Part shown: positions 1-9,194 of the stretch, piece after piece
Layout: every line of letters begins with the position of its first letter
Position numbering within the stretch: the stretch's first letter is position 1
DNA from: an uncultured Methylococcaceae bacterium
Lineage (GTDB): Bacteria; Pseudomonadota; Gammaproteobacteria; Methylococcales; Methylococcaceae
Assembly (NCBI GenBank): GCA_903859815.1
Contig: CAIOOA010000186.1
Span: 1-64,000 of the forward strand
Direction: 5' to 3'
DNA length: 64,000 nucleotides
Notes under the pieces: model-generated
What the model was told of the DNA's origin: nothing
Seen by the model: only the letters and a program-made list of their open reading frames with translations
The model's database searches: none
Position numbers and translations under genes: made by a program

Positions 1-2
1 AG

Positions 3-317
3 GCCGCCAATTATTTTGGCCTGTATGATGTGCACGGCAATGTCTGGGAATGGTGTGCTGATTGGTACGCTAGCGACTACTACACGCTACTCGCAGGCCA
101 CTCGCAGCACACTGCGAGCGCCAACCAGCAGAGTGCGAGTGGGCGCTCGCAGTGTGCGAGTGAGAATCCGAGTGGCCCTGCGACCGGCTCCATCCGTGTC
201 GTTCGCGGCGGCTCCTGGCGCAGCGACGCCAACGACTGCCGCTCGGCGTACCGCAACTACGACGACCCATCGTACCGCAACCTCTATCTCGGTTTCCGCC
301 TTTCGAGGACAGTATGA
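3..317 (+). CDS. FGE-sulfatase (SUMF1-type) domain protein, C-terminal part only
   Basis: The reading frame is open from the window edge, so the N-terminus is missing. The visible part carries the family hallmarks: a [13 protein letters not shown] stretch at the start, RVVRGGSW near residue 66, a CRSAYR segment and a terminal GFRL. These belong to the formylglycine-generating-enzyme fold, which is related to C-type lectin folds. Members oxidise a cysteine in sulfatases, serve as ergothioneine or hercynine synthase modules, or act only as binding scaffolds. The catalytic part is not visible, so the activity is unknown. Two oddities have their own entries: a short palindromic insertion before RVVRGGSW, and a C-terminal stretch that looks like a diversity-generating retroelement variable region. 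Confidence 0.85.
   Translation, partial: AANYFGLYDVHGNVWEWCADWYASDYYTLLAGHSQHTASANQQSASGRSQCASENPSGPATGSIRVVRGGSWRSDANDCRSAYRNYDDPSYRNLYLGFRLSRTV
90..160. repeat. In-frame cluster of short palindromes inside the FGE gene
   Basis: The hexamer CTCGCA or its complement TGCGAG occurs six times in about 70 bp (at 90, 101, 113, 134, 146 and 155). They form perfect hairpins at 101-118 and 146-160. The segment encodes a His/Ser/Gln/Ala-rich stretch where family members usually go almost directly from the DYY region to [18 protein letters not shown]. It therefore looks like an in-frame repeat insertion of about 20-24 residues. Confidence 0.6.
201..299 (+). other. Candidate DGR-type variable region
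   Basis: The last 33 codons before the GFR motif follow the pattern of diversity-generating retroelement variable repeats. At the 15 positions that are typically variable (S-D-A-N-D, Y, N-Y-D-D, Y, N-L-Y-L), 14 codons end in C and one in T. All 15 can be derived from AAC or AAT by changing only adenines. The invariant framework (RGGSW, CRSA, GFR) lies between them. No reverse transcriptase, Avd or template repeat is in the window; they could lie upstream or be absent. Confidence 0.4.
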
Positions 318-576
318 CTTGGCTTTTTTACGCTAGGGTTTTCTCTCGCGCCGGGTCAAGTGGAATAGCATCCCGGCCTGCCGGTTCCGGTTTGGAAAAT
401 TTGCGGTGATGCTGCCAAAGCCCCGCAGTCTGGAAGGCTTGGACGAAAACGCCATTGGAATTGACCGATTCGGCTTTTTCCTTGCAGGATAAGGGAGAGC
501 GGCTGAGCAGGGTTTACGGCTTTGTTTGGCAGCAGAGCGTAAGCGGGCTGTTTAACCAAGGTGCGATACACTCATT

Positions 577-750
577 CACTGATGTTACGCAGCGGCCTAT
601 GATTGGAGTGTCAAAGCTTGCACTGATGTTACGCAGTGGCCTAGGATTGGAGCGTCAAAGCTTGCTTTGACAGGCGAAGCAAGCTTCGCATTTATATTCT
701 CAAGTCAAAGCAAGCTTTGACGCTCCAATATATCGCTGCGTAATATCAGT
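577..750. repeat. MITE-like palindromic element, family copy 1
   Basis: Two 25 bp arms at 647-671 and 704-728 are perfect inverted complements (GGAGCGTCAAAGC type). Flanking outer arms, GATGTTACGCAG near 624 and CTGCGTAATATC near 736, are also inverted. A partial direct copy of the left half lies at 577-620. The rest of the 318-833 gap holds no convincing gene. Related elements occur at 35367-35444 and 42324-42422. Confidence 0.75.
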
Positions 751-833
751 CACCCATCTACCAGTTGCAGCCATGCCCCAACACTGGCATTCTGTATCCA
801 TCATTGCCCTTCAACATTAAAGACTGAGACATC

Positions 834-1478
834 ATGCAAACCCTCACGATACCCGTCACCGATTTCCAACAAAACTGCACACTGCTATGGGACGAAGAAA
901 CCATGGAGGGTGCCGTGGTCGATCCCGGCGGGGAGTTGGATTTGCTCTTGAATGCGGTGGAGATTAAAGGCATCAAACTGGTGAAGATCTTGCTGACCCA
1001 TGGGCATTTGGATCATGTGGGAGCCACGGCGGATTTGGCTGCCCAATTAGGCATACCGATTGAAGGCCCACACAGTGACGAACGCTCCCTGATTGCCAGC
1101 TTGCCGCAACAATGCGTGATGTTTGGGTTTCCACCGGTCAAAACCTTCACCCCGGATCGTTGGCTGACCCAAGGCGACACGGTGAGTTTTGGCAAACAAA
1201 CCTTGGAGGTCTTGCATTGCCCCGGTCATACCCAAGGCCATATCGTGTTTTTCCATAGGGCTGACAAATTGGCCTTGGTGGGGGATGTGTTGTTTAGCGG
1301 TTCAATAGGCCGCACCGACTTGCCGGGGGGCAATCACGGGCAGTTGCTCGCCTCCATACGCAACCGCTTATGGCCCTTGGGAGATGATGTCACTTTCATT
1401 CCGGGCCATGGCCCTCGTTCCACCATCGGCATAGAGCGTAAATACAACCCCTTTGTCGGTGAGCGGGTTGTCGTATGA
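834..1478 (+). CDS. MBL-fold metal-dependent hydrolase, YcbL / glyoxalase II-like
   Basis: A 214-residue single-domain metallo-beta-lactamase-fold hydrolase, the size of E. coli YcbL and shorter than classical GloB. The metal-binding THGHLDH motif is near residue 60. It is followed by CPGHTQGH, the GDVLFSGSIGRTDLP block with the bridging Asp, and a terminal IPGHGP. Members hydrolyse thioesters such as lactoylglutathione, or act on related sulfur compounds; the substrate cannot be read from sequence. Its stop overlaps the start of the downstream permease by 4 bp, so the two are probably translationally coupled. It lacks the long C-terminal substrate domain of GloB. Confidence 0.85.
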   Translation: MQTLTIPVTDFQQNCTLLWDEETMEGAVVDPGGELDLLLNAVEIKGIKLVKILLTHGHLDHVGATADLAAQLGIPIEGPHSDERSLIASLPQQCVMFGFPPVKTFTPDRWLTQGDTVSFGKQTLEVLHCPGHTQGHIVFFHRADKLALVGDVLFSGSIGRTDLPGGNHGQLLASIRNRLWPLGDDVTFIPGHGPRSTIGIERKYNPFVGERVVV

Positions 1479-3970
1479 AGCTCCCCATCAATATATCACT
1501 TGCCCTTAAGCTGGTTCGCCGCGATTGGAGCAGTGGGGAATTAAACATACTCGGGCTGGCGCTGATTATTGCCGTCGCCGCCTCCACGGCGGTTAGCCTG
1601 TTCGGTCATCGCCTGACTCGGACGATGGAAACTCAAGCGGCAGAGTTTCTGGCGGCTGATTTAGTGGTCAGTGCGCATGAAACCTATGCGGAAGACTGGT
1701 TTCGCAAAGCCGCAGAAATGGGTCTTGCCACCGCCAAAACGGTCGAGTTCCCTAGCGTCTTGGTGGAAAACGAAGAATTGTTGTTGACCGGGGCGAAAGC
1801 GGTCAGTGATAACTATCCACTGAGGGGATTCGTGCGGACTACGCAATCGGACTTGACCGCCGAAGTGGCGGCAACGGAAATTCCTAGCCCCGGCACGGCT
1901 TGGGTGGATAGCCGCTTGTTGCCTGCACTTAAGTTGAAACTGGGCGATTCCGTCATGCTAGGTGAAAAATCATTGAAGCTGACGCAGTTGATTACTCACG
2001 AACCTGATCGAAGGGGAGATTTGTATAGCTTGTCCCCTAGGATCATGTTCAATATGGCGGACTTGGACGCGGCTGGTGTCATCAAACCCGGCAGCAATGC
2101 CCATTATTATGCCTTGTTTGCGGGTGAACCCGTCCAAATCTTGGCATTCAAGCGTTGGCTGAAGCCGCTATTGCATCCCGGTCAACAGGTGGTGGACATC
2201 CACGAAGACCGCCCGGAATTGGGCAATGCATTGTCTCGGGCGGAACGTTATCTGGGGTTGAGCAGCATCGTCATTGTGTTGATTGCCGGGGTTGCCGTGG
2301 CGATGAGCGCCAGACGTTACAGTGAGCGGCATTATGACCTGACGGCCCTGTTGAAATGCATGGGGGCAAAAGAACGCGACGTGTTGCTGATCCATTTGTT
2401 CCAGTATTTAGTCATTGGGGTCGCGTTCAGTGTGATCGGATGCGCCCTAGGATACTTGGCTCAGGAAGGTGTGGCTTGGTGGCTGAAAGGCATTTTGCCC
2501 CATGCACTGGTGGCCCCGGCTTGGTATGCGCCCTTGTTCGGCATTGCTTCGGGCTTGTTTGTGTTGTTTGGCTTCGCGTTGCCACCCGTGTTGAGCTTGA
2601 AGCGCTTGCCGCCGTTACGGGTGCTTAGGCGCGATTTGGCCCCGTTGCCTTCCAGTGCCTTGACCGTCTATGGCTTGGCGTTTGTCACCTTGGGGCTGTT
2701 GGTTTGGCGGTATACCGGGGATGGGCGGATGACAGCCATTGTGCTAGGCATATCCTTGGCTATTTTAGGCTTGGCTGGACTCTGTGTGCTGGCTTTGTTG
2801 AAAGCATCGCGCAGGCTGATCCCTAGGCTGAGCCTGTCTTGGCGATTCGGATTGCAGAATCTGACCCGCCGCCCCCGTTTGGGCATGACCCAAATTCTGG
2901 CCTTTGGCCTGACTGCCACCGCCATGCTCGTCAGTCTGTTGGCGCGCACCGAGTTGATTCAGGAATGGCAAAGGCAACTGCCGGAGAATGCCCCCAATTA
3001 TTTCGCATTGAACCTATTCGAGGGGGAGTTACCCGCTTTCAAAGCTTATCTGAGCCAACATGGCATCGTCGCCAGCGATTTTTACCCGATCATCCGGGGG
3101 CGATTCATTGAGGTGAATGGCGTGGATGTCCACACCCTCGCGCATAAGGAATCCCAAGGCGAGGGGGCTATCAAGCGCGATTTAAGCCTGACTTCCAGCA
3201 TGATGCCACCGGATGACAATCATCTGACGGCTGGCGACTGGTGGGGGGAAAACCCTCAGCCCGGTTTGGTGTCGGTGGAGGCTAAATTGGCGGAAAGCCT
3301 GCAAATTCACCTAGGTGACAGGCTGGGCTTTTCGATAGACGGACAAAAAAGGGAGGCCGTGGTTAGCAGTCTGCGCTCGGTGCGATGGGACACCATGCGG
3401 CCTAACTTTTATATGATTTTCTCGCCGGCCAGCCTTGATGGGTTTCCCGCCCGATGGTTGACTAGTTTTTATTGCCCACCAGATAAGAAGAATGAACTCG
3501 TTGGCTTGGCGAAAGGCTTTCCGGCAGTGACATTGCTGGAAGTTGACCAATTGCTGAAGCAATTCCAAACTATCCTTAAAGAAATATCCTTGAGCATTGA
3601 TTTTGTCCTGCTTTTCGCATTGGCGGCAGGTTTTGCCGTATTGTTCGCGTCGGTCAGGGCCACGTTGGATGAACGCTTGCGAGAAGATGCCTTGTTGAGG
3701 GCCATGGGGGCGAGTCGCAAATTGTTGCGGAAAAGTTTGAGTGTGGAGTTCGTCCTGCTGGGTTTGCTGTCAGGACTATTGGCGGCAGCGACCACGGAAG
3801 CCATCGCATGGGCCTTATTTACTCAGGCTTTCGACCTCACACCGCGATTCCATTGGGAAATATGGCTGTTAGCACCCTTAGTGGGAGCCTTGGCAGTGGG
3901 TTTGTCGGGCTATGCCCACACTCGGGGCGTAGTCGATTCAAGCCCGATGAAAATCCTGCGGGAGTTATGA
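1475..3970 (+). CDS. FtsX-like ABC transporter permease, YbbP family
   Basis: An 831-residue membrane protein with a hydrophobic segment after the N-terminus (about residues 24-42), a large periplasmic domain, four FtsX-type helices in the middle (about 260-350 and 390-450) and a C-terminal FtsX block ending in SSPMKILREL. This matches the YbbP type, the permease of the YbbA-YbbP exporter associated with lipoproteins or lipids. The cognate ATPase (YbbA) is usually adjacent. It is not here, so the permease must use an ATPase encoded elsewhere. The start overlaps the preceding hydrolase stop. Confidence 0.85.
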   Translation: MKLPINISLALKLVRRDWSSGELNILGLALIIAVAASTAVSLFGHRLTRTMETQAAEFLAADLVVSAHETYAEDWFRKAAEMGLATAKTVEFPSVLVENEELLLTGAKAVSDNYPLRGFVRTTQSDLTAEVAATEIPSPGTAWVDSRLLPALKLKLGDSVMLGEKSLKLTQLITHEPDRRGDLYSLSPRIMFNMADLDAAGVIKPGSNAHYYALFAGEPVQILAFKRWLKPLLHPGQQVVDIHEDRPELGNALSRAERYLGLSSIVIVLIAGVAVAMSARRYSERHYDLTALLKCMGAKERDVLLIHLFQYLVIGVAFSVIGCALGYLAQEGVAWWLKGILPHALVAPAWYAPLFGIASGLFVLFGFALPPVLSLKRLPPLRVLRRDLAPLPSSALTVYGLAFVTLGLLVWRYTGDGRMTAIVLGISLAILGLAGLCVLALLKASRRLIPRLSLSWRFGLQNLTRRPRLGMTQILAFGLTATAMLVSLLARTELIQEWQRQLPENAPNYFALNLFEGELPAFKAYLSQHGIVASDFYPIIRGRFIEVNGVDVHTLAHKESQGEGAIKRDLSLTSSMMPPDDNHLTAGDWWGENPQPGLVSVEAKLAESLQIHLGDRLGFSIDGQKREAVVSSLRSVRWDTMRPNFYMIFSPASLDGFPARWLTSFYCPPDKKNELVGLAKGFPAVTLLEVDQLLKQFQTILKEISLSIDFVLLFALAAGFAVLFASVRATLDERLREDALLRAMGASRKLLRKSLSVEFVLLGLLSGLLAAATTEAIAWALFTQAFDLTPRFHWEIWLLAPLVGALAVGLSGYAHTRGVVDSSPMKILREL

Positions 3971-3979
3971 TGTAGCGGC

Positions 3980-4010
3980 CGGCGATGGATAGGCTATCGA
4001 TCCATCGCCG
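3980..4010. terminator. Bidirectional stem-loop between convergent genes
   Basis: Perfect 11 bp arms (CGGCGATGGAT and its complement) with a 9 nt loop lie in the 50 bp gap between two convergent genes. There is no strong T-run, so termination is inferred from position. Confidence 0.5.
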
Positions 4011-4020
4011 ACATAGGCCA

Positions 4021-4446
4021 TCAGTTTAAGTTGACTTTGGGCATCCAGCCAGTCTTTCCTGCGCATTCACCGCTTTCCAGTGTCACCTTGGCAAACGGTA
4101 TGTAATTGACCGTGGTTTCTTCATTGAATGTCCCGGTGGTGCCGGACACAACTTGCTTACAGACGATCATATCGTCTTTGTCGTTGTCGCTATCGGCCAA
4201 ACCGACTGCGCCGGGAGCCGCAAGCAGGATGGTGTTGCCGATGTTGGGATTTTGGACAGTCACCTTTTGACCGATGGTCACAGATGCCACTTTGGCCTGC
4301 GTGACTCCTTGGTCACTGCCCCCCTTAAACACCAAGAACAGTACTAGGGCAAGCGCACCGCCCAATATTGCCATAGCCTTGGGGTTGGATTTCAAGTTTG
4401 CAATAACGCCGGTGGGGCCGCTATTTGTATTATTTTCACTGGACAT
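4021..4446 (-). CDS. Membrane-anchored protein of unknown function
   Basis: A 141-residue protein with a polar Asn/Ser-rich N-terminus, one hydrophobic segment at about residues 28-42 and a C-terminal extracytoplasmic domain. The domain contains two cysteines (VCKQ, GECAGKTGWMP). The last 40 residues, with a YIPFAKV...GWMPKVNL pattern, resemble small bacterial SH3-like beta domains, but I cannot assign a family. It is monocistronic and convergent with the upstream permease gene. Confidence 0.6.
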   Translation of the reverse strand: MSSENNTNSGPTGVIANLKSNPKAMAILGGALALVLFLVFKGGSDQGVTQAKVASVTIGQKVTVQNPNIGNTILLAAPGAVGLADSDNDKDDMIVCKQVVSGTTGTFNEETTVNYIPFAKVTLESGECAGKTGWMPKVNLN

Positions 4447-4619
4447 TTGTAGTTCTACCTCTTCTTGGATTTGTCTTTGACACCGGGTATCTAAACCGAC
4501 GTTTAGTCGAACGGGAACGTTACCACAACGAGGTTAGTTTGTGCAAAGGCACAATAGTTCCCCGATTAGGTTAGAATGCACCCAATCTGTTGATAACCTC
4601 CCATTATCGTGGAGCCGAA

Positions 4620-5102
4620 TTGATACAACTTATCCTGTTAAGCATCTTGGTGCTGATTGTAGTATACAGCTTTCGCCAGTGGTTTCGATCATTGTCACCC
4701 CAAGCTTGGGCAAAAGTCCGCAAAACCTTGCCTTGGTTTGGGCTATTGGTATGTTTGGTGCTGGTCGCCCGTGCCAATTGGGTCATTCCCCTGATAGGCG
4801 CAATGGTTGCCGGGCTGGTTAGGCTTGCGCCTGTGCTGCTGACGCTGCTGCCTGGGCTGTTGAAGGCTCTTCGCCGTTCGCCTACCGGTGAGGCAGGGGA
4901 AGCACCACCCCCAAAGCCGGGAGGTGGTCGCATGACCCGGCAGGAGGCGTATGAAATCCTCGGGCTTCCCCCCGGTGCATCGAGGGATGATATTGTCGGC
5001 GCCCATCGCAGGCTCATGCAGAAAATTCATCCAGATCGCGGTGGTTCGGATTATCTGGCGATTAAAATCAACCAAGCCCGTGACACTCTTCTTTCCGGTT
5101 GA
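4620..5102 (+). CDS. Membrane-anchored DnaJ-domain protein (TIM14-like)
   Basis: Two hydrophobic segments in the first 40 residues and a further hydrophobic stretch (about 52-80) are followed by a Pro-rich linker and a C-terminal J-domain. The J-domain has the HPD motif in the context MQKIHPDRGGSDYLA. The compact C-terminal J-domain after membrane helices matches TIM14-type co-chaperones, which stimulate a DnaK-like ATPase at the membrane. I chose the TTG at 4620 because a GGAG lies 8 bp upstream; another TTG at 4590 would add ten residues. It ends 6 bp before the sigma factor gene. Confidence 0.75.
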   Translation: MIQLILLSILVLIVVYSFRQWFRSLSPQAWAKVRKTLPWFGLLVCLVLVARANWVIPLIGAMVAGLVRLAPVLLTLLPGLLKALRRSPTGEAGEAPPPKPGGGRMTRQEAYEILGLPPGASRDDIVGAHRRLMQKIHPDRGGSDYLAIKINQARDTLLSG

Positions 5103-5108
5103 TTTACC

Positions 5109-6113
5109 ATGCCTAGTCAATCAATAAGCGATCTTAGCTTGGTGAAGGAACCCGAATTAGAGGAAGACACCCCTGCTTTCATTGAAGAATTGGAGGCGGA
5201 AGAGATGGATGTTGCGGTAATTCTTGATCCAGAAGATGAAACTCTGGATGAAGAATCTAAGTCTTCGCAACCGCAAGGCAAAACTTTGGATGCCATCCAC
5301 CTGTATCTTAAAGAGGCACAACGTTCAAGCTTGCTTTGTTTCGAAGAGGAGCAACACTATGGGAAATTGTCTCAGCAAGGCGATAAGGCTGCGCGAAATA
5401 AGATGATTGAAGCCAACCTGCGTTTAGTGCTAAGCCTGTCCAAACGCTACCTAAACCGAGGGCTGCCTCTTTTGGATTTGATAGAAGAGGGCAATCTTGG
5501 CTTGATCCGGGCCGTGGAAAAATTCAAGCCTGAGCTTGGATTCCGGTTTTCGACCTATGCCACTTGGTGGATTAGGCAGAGCATTGAACGTGCGATTATG
5601 AATCAGAGCCGGACCATCAGGCTGCCCATCAACGTTCTAAAAGAAATGAATGCTTGCCTGAAGGCTTTCCGATACCTATCAGGCAATCAAGAACAAGATC
5701 CTTCAGTCGTTGAAGTGGCTAAACATATGGACAAGCCAGTGGCTACGGTTGAAAAGATGATGAAGTTAAGCGAGCGGGTGATCTCGGGGGATTTGCGGTA
5801 TGCCTTGGAAGGCGAGACCAGCCTGTTTGATACTATCATCGATGAGGAAACGCCCACGCTTCCCGATATAATGCACGAGGAAGGGATGTCCAGCCATGTG
5901 GCAAGCTGGCTCGCAAGCTTGAGTAAGCAGCATTGCGAGGTTATCTGCCGACGCTTTGGCTTGCAGGGTTATCCACAATCCACTGTTCCAGATGTTGCCA
6001 AGGCGATGAACATTAGTCGCTTACGTGTCCGGCAACTACAGGCCGAATCATTGACTTTGCTCAGGAAAATAGCATCCAAAGAAGGGTTTTCGATTGATGA
6101 GATATTCCTGTGA
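5109..6113 (+). CDS. rpoS: RNA polymerase sigma factor, RpoS-type
   Basis: A 334-residue sigma-70-family factor. After an acidic N-terminal stretch (about residues 1-50) come region 1.2 ([17 protein letters not shown]), regions 2.1-2.4 with [37 protein letters not shown] and TRTIRLPIN-type sequence, region 3, and a C-terminal region 4 ([19 protein letters not shown]). Length and the RLPI...KE signature fit RpoS, the general stress factor. It differs from typical RpoS in two ways. The gene follows a DnaJ-domain gene rather than nlpD. The region 4.2 helix reads SRLRVRQ where TRERVRQ is usual, replacing a residue that contacts the -35 element. Confidence 0.8.
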   Translation: MPSQSISDLSLVKEPELEEDTPAFIEELEAEEMDVAVILDPEDETLDEESKSSQPQGKTLDAIHLYLKEAQRSSLLCFEEEQHYGKLSQQGDKAARNKMIEANLRLVLSLSKRYLNRGLPLLDLIEEGNLGLIRAVEKFKPELGFRFSTYATWWIRQSIERAIMNQSRTIRLPINVLKEMNACLKAFRYLSGNQEQDPSVVEVAKHMDKPVATVEKMMKLSERVISGDLRYALEGETSLFDTIIDEETPTLPDIMHEEGMSSHVASWLASLSKQHCEVICRRFGLQGYPQSTVPDVAKAMNISRLRVRQLQAESLTLLRKIASKEGFSIDEIFL

Positions 6114-6245
6114 TGCTCCTTGGGAGGGCGAGGCCACATTTTACATGGGTTAGAAATGAACGAATTCCGATAATAACCGAAAATGATACGAGCTTTATCA
6201 AACAACTCGCTACAGCCTCTACTGTATTGCTAAGGAGAACCGCCT

Positions 6246-8186
6246 ATGTCCAACCATAAAACCTACGACATCAAACCTGAAATTGTCTCCACTGCCCATC
6301 TGGACGAGGCGGGTTACGATAAAATGTATGCATTTTCGATCCAGGAACCCGACAAATTCTGGGACGAACAGGCGAAGCAGTTTTTGGACTGGATGGAACC
6401 TTGGGAAAAAGTCAGGGAGTTCAACTATGCCACAGCGAGCATAAGATGGTTTGAGGGCGCAAAGTTAAATGTCAGTCAAAATTGCCTAGACCGGCACTTG
6501 GCAACTCGCGGCGATCAGACCGCGATTATTTGGGAAGGGGATGAACCCGGTGATGACAGGACGATAAGCTATAGGGAACTCTACAGCCTCGTGTGCCGCT
6601 TTGCCAATGCTTTGAAAGCAAAAGGGGTAAAAAAGGGGGATCGGGTTTGTATTTATTTGCCGAATATCCCGGAAGCCGCCGTCGCCATGCTGGCCTGCAC
6701 TCGCATTGGGGCCATTCATTCCATCGTCTTTGGCGGCTTCTCGGCGGAAGCCTTGAAAGACCGCATTCTGGATTGCGATTGTCATTGTGTCATTACGGCG
6801 GACGAAGGTCGTCGAGGCGGCAAAACCATACCTCTGAAAGCGAATGTGGATGAAGCCTTGACCCACTGCCCCGACGTGCGGACCCTATTCGTCGTCAAAC
6901 ACACTGGCTATGCAATTCCATGGGCGAACGGGCGTGACATTTGGTATCACGAAGCGTCCGAACAGTCGTCAGCGGAATGCCCCGCCGAACCCATGGATGC
7001 GGAAGATCCTTTGTTCATCTTATACACCTCCGGTTCCACAGGAAAACCCAAAGGTGTATTGCATACCACGGGTGGTTATCTTCTTTATGCGGCGATGACC
7101 CACTACTATGTCTTTGACTACCATAAAGGCGATGTTTATTGGTGTACCGCCGATGTCGGCTGGGTCACCGGGCATTCTTATGTGGTCTACGGTCCTTTGT
7201 GCAATGGTGGAATCACCTTGATGTTTGAAGGTATACCCACTTACCCTGCGGCGGATCGATTTTGGCAAGTGATCGACAAGCATCAAGTCAATATTTTTTA
7301 TACCGCCCCAACCGCCATCCGCATGTTGATGGGCATGGGGAATGATCTGGTCGCCGGTACCAGCCGCAAAAGCCTGCGCATACTCGGTTCGGTTGGCGAA
7401 CCTATCAACCCGGAAGCTTGGGAGTGGTATTATCATACGGTGGGTGATGCCCGCTGCCCTGTGGTCGATACTTGGTGGCAAACCGAAACGGGTGGGATTT
7501 TGATCACCCCGCTGCCGGGTGCAACCCGCCTCAAGCCAGGTTCAGCCACGCTGCCATTTTTCGGTGTGGTCCCGGTCATTCTTGACCCGCAGGGTGAAGT
7601 GATTGATGGTGAGGCTGAGGGTGTCTTAGCCATTACCGCCCCATGGCCCGGACAGGCCCGCACTGTCTATGGCGACCATCAGCGCTTTTTTGAAACCTAT
7701 TTTTCCCTTTATCCGAATAAATATTTCACTGGCGACGGCGCAAAAAGGGATTGTGATGGGTATTATTGGATCACAGGCCGGGTCGATGACGTGTTGAATG
7801 TGTCAGGGCATAGGATGGGTACGGCGGAAATTGAAAGCGCCTTAGTTTTACATGAAGCCGTGGCTGAAGCCGCAGTGGTCGGGTATCCGCATAACCTCAA
7901 AGGTCAGGGCATCTATGCGTATGTCACCCTCGTCACTGATGTGGAACCGGACGAGGCTTTGAGGCAGGCATTGATTAAATGGGTTAGGCATGAGATAGGC
8001 GCCCTTGCGTCACCGGACATAATTCAATGGGCTCCTTCCCTACCGAAGACCCGTTCTGGCAAAATAATGCGTAGAATATTGCGTAAAGTCGCCGCCAACG
8101 AAATAGACAATCTTGGCGATGTGTCCACGCTGGCCGACCCTTCGGTGTTAGATGACATCATCGAACACCGGGCAAATAAAAACTAA
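6246..8186 (+). CDS. acs: Acetyl-CoA synthetase
   Basis: A 646-residue AMP-forming acetate:CoA ligase, the usual length for Acs. The nucleotide-binding [11 protein letters not shown] motif is near residue 258, the [10 protein letters not shown] motif near 410, and a C-terminal [11 protein letters not shown] segment near 600-608. That last segment contains the catalytic lysine, which is acetylated by Pat/GNAT enzymes in other bacteria. It converts acetate, ATP and CoA to acetyl-CoA via acetyl-AMP. A strong AAGGAG ribosome site lies 5-10 bp before the ATG. It is followed 21 bp later by glnK, so the two may be co-transcribed, which is not a standard pairing. Confidence 0.97.
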   Translation: MSNHKTYDIKPEIVSTAHLDEAGYDKMYAFSIQEPDKFWDEQAKQFLDWMEPWEKVREFNYATASIRWFEGAKLNVSQNCLDRHLATRGDQTAIIWEGDEPGDDRTISYRELYSLVCRFANALKAKGVKKGDRVCIYLPNIPEAAVAMLACTRIGAIHSIVFGGFSAEALKDRILDCDCHCVITADEGRRGGKTIPLKANVDEALTHCPDVRTLFVVKHTGYAIPWANGRDIWYHEASEQSSAECPAEPMDAEDPLFILYTSGSTGKPKGVLHTTGGYLLYAAMTHYYVFDYHKGDVYWCTADVGWVTGHSYVVYGPLCNGGITLMFEGIPTYPAADRFWQVIDKHQVNIFYTAPTAIRMLMGMGNDLVAGTSRKSLRILGSVGEPINPEAWEWYYHTVGDARCPVVDTWWQTETGGILITPLPGATRLKPGSATLPFFGVVPVILDPQGEVIDGEAEGVLAITAPWPGQARTVYGDHQRFFETYFSLYPNKYFTGDGAKRDCDGYYWITGRVDDVLNVSGHRMGTAEIESALVLHEAVAEAAVVGYPHNLKGQGIYAYVTLVTDVEPDEALRQALIKWVRHEIGALASPDIIQWAPSLPKTRSGKIMRRILRKVAANEIDNLGDVSTLADPSVLDDIIEHRANKN

Positions 8187-8546
<360 letters not shown>

Positions 8547-8564
8547 GGATTTTGATTAACTCGT

Positions 8565-8621
8565 TCCCAAGCTCCGGCTTGGGAGCGGATTTTCCAAATT
8601 TCCCGAGTTCTGGGTCGGGAA
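8565..8621. repeat. Two stem-loops downstream of glnK
   Basis: TCCCAAGC/GCTTGGGA (8565-8584) and TTCCCGA/TCGGGAA (8600-8621) form consecutive hairpins; a short T-run follows the first. They may terminate the acs-glnK transcript or be dispersed repeats. Confidence 0.5.
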
Positions 8622-8690
8622 ATGGCATTATTGCTGCTAAACATAACGGGATGGGGCTTTGGGTTTTGATTCACAGTTTCAAAGCATAAA

Positions 8691-9131
8691 ATGATTGAAA
8701 TGCCTGAAAATTGTACGGAATGCGGCTGTGGCTTGTCTTGGGCTAGCGACACCTGTCCCAAATGTGGTTGTTATGTCGGTGCGCCGAATGTTCGTGAAGT
8801 ATGCGTTGAGCGCGAAGCCCTAATGGAACGTTATAATGAAGCTATGGATAACAATCGCAATCGTGGATGCGAAAGTAATACAAAGGCATTTGCCGAGGCT
8901 GTTGCTAAAGATTCAGTGGCGGTAATCAATTTTTGGCCTCAACTTTTATTGCAGTTTCTGCTTGATACTAATGCGTTGTACGCTAACTATGAAAACCAAG
9001 TCAGAGCAGAAATCCGTCGCCCAGCACAAAGGAAAAATGATAGAACACGCAGCGGCACGGTCGGTACCCTATTCGGCGAATATGGTAAAGATATTCGCTG
9101 TGCTGCTTTATCTTTGGACGGCATTGGCTAG
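8691..9131 (+). CDS. Zinc-ribbon protein, probably frameshifted near 9032
   Basis: The frame starts with a double CxxC zinc ribbon (CTEC at 8-11, CPKC at about 24-27) followed by a helical region. As read, it stops at 9131 with a non-descript tail. The +1 frame, however, continues to 9195 and encodes a strongly hydrophobic C-terminus (VKIFAVLLYLWTALA, GFVVLLYLIIYV). Its TGA overlaps the ATG of the next gene, which is typical operon coupling. Removing one A from the AAAAA run at about 9032-9036 joins the two frames. The likely intact product is therefore about 168 residues: zinc ribbon plus two membrane segments. I do not recognise the family. Confidence 0.55.
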   Translation: MIEMPENCTECGCGLSWASDTCPKCGCYVGAPNVREVCVEREALMERYNEAMDNNRNRGCESNTKAFAEAVAKDSVAVINFWPQLLLQFLLDTNALYANYENQVRAEIRRPAQRKNDRTRSGTVGTLFGEYGKDIRCAALSLDGIG

Positions 9132-9194
9132 AACTCCTATGGGGTTTGTAGTGTTACTTTATTTGATAATCTATGTAAGAATAAAGCAAGCCTG

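Noticed and set aside
90-160. CRISPR array
   Set aside because: Repeats are 6 bp palindromes with no regular spacers and lie inside a coding frame.
834-1478. Antibiotic-resistance metallo-beta-lactamase
   Set aside because: No signal peptide and the sequence is of the YcbL/glyoxalase II branch.
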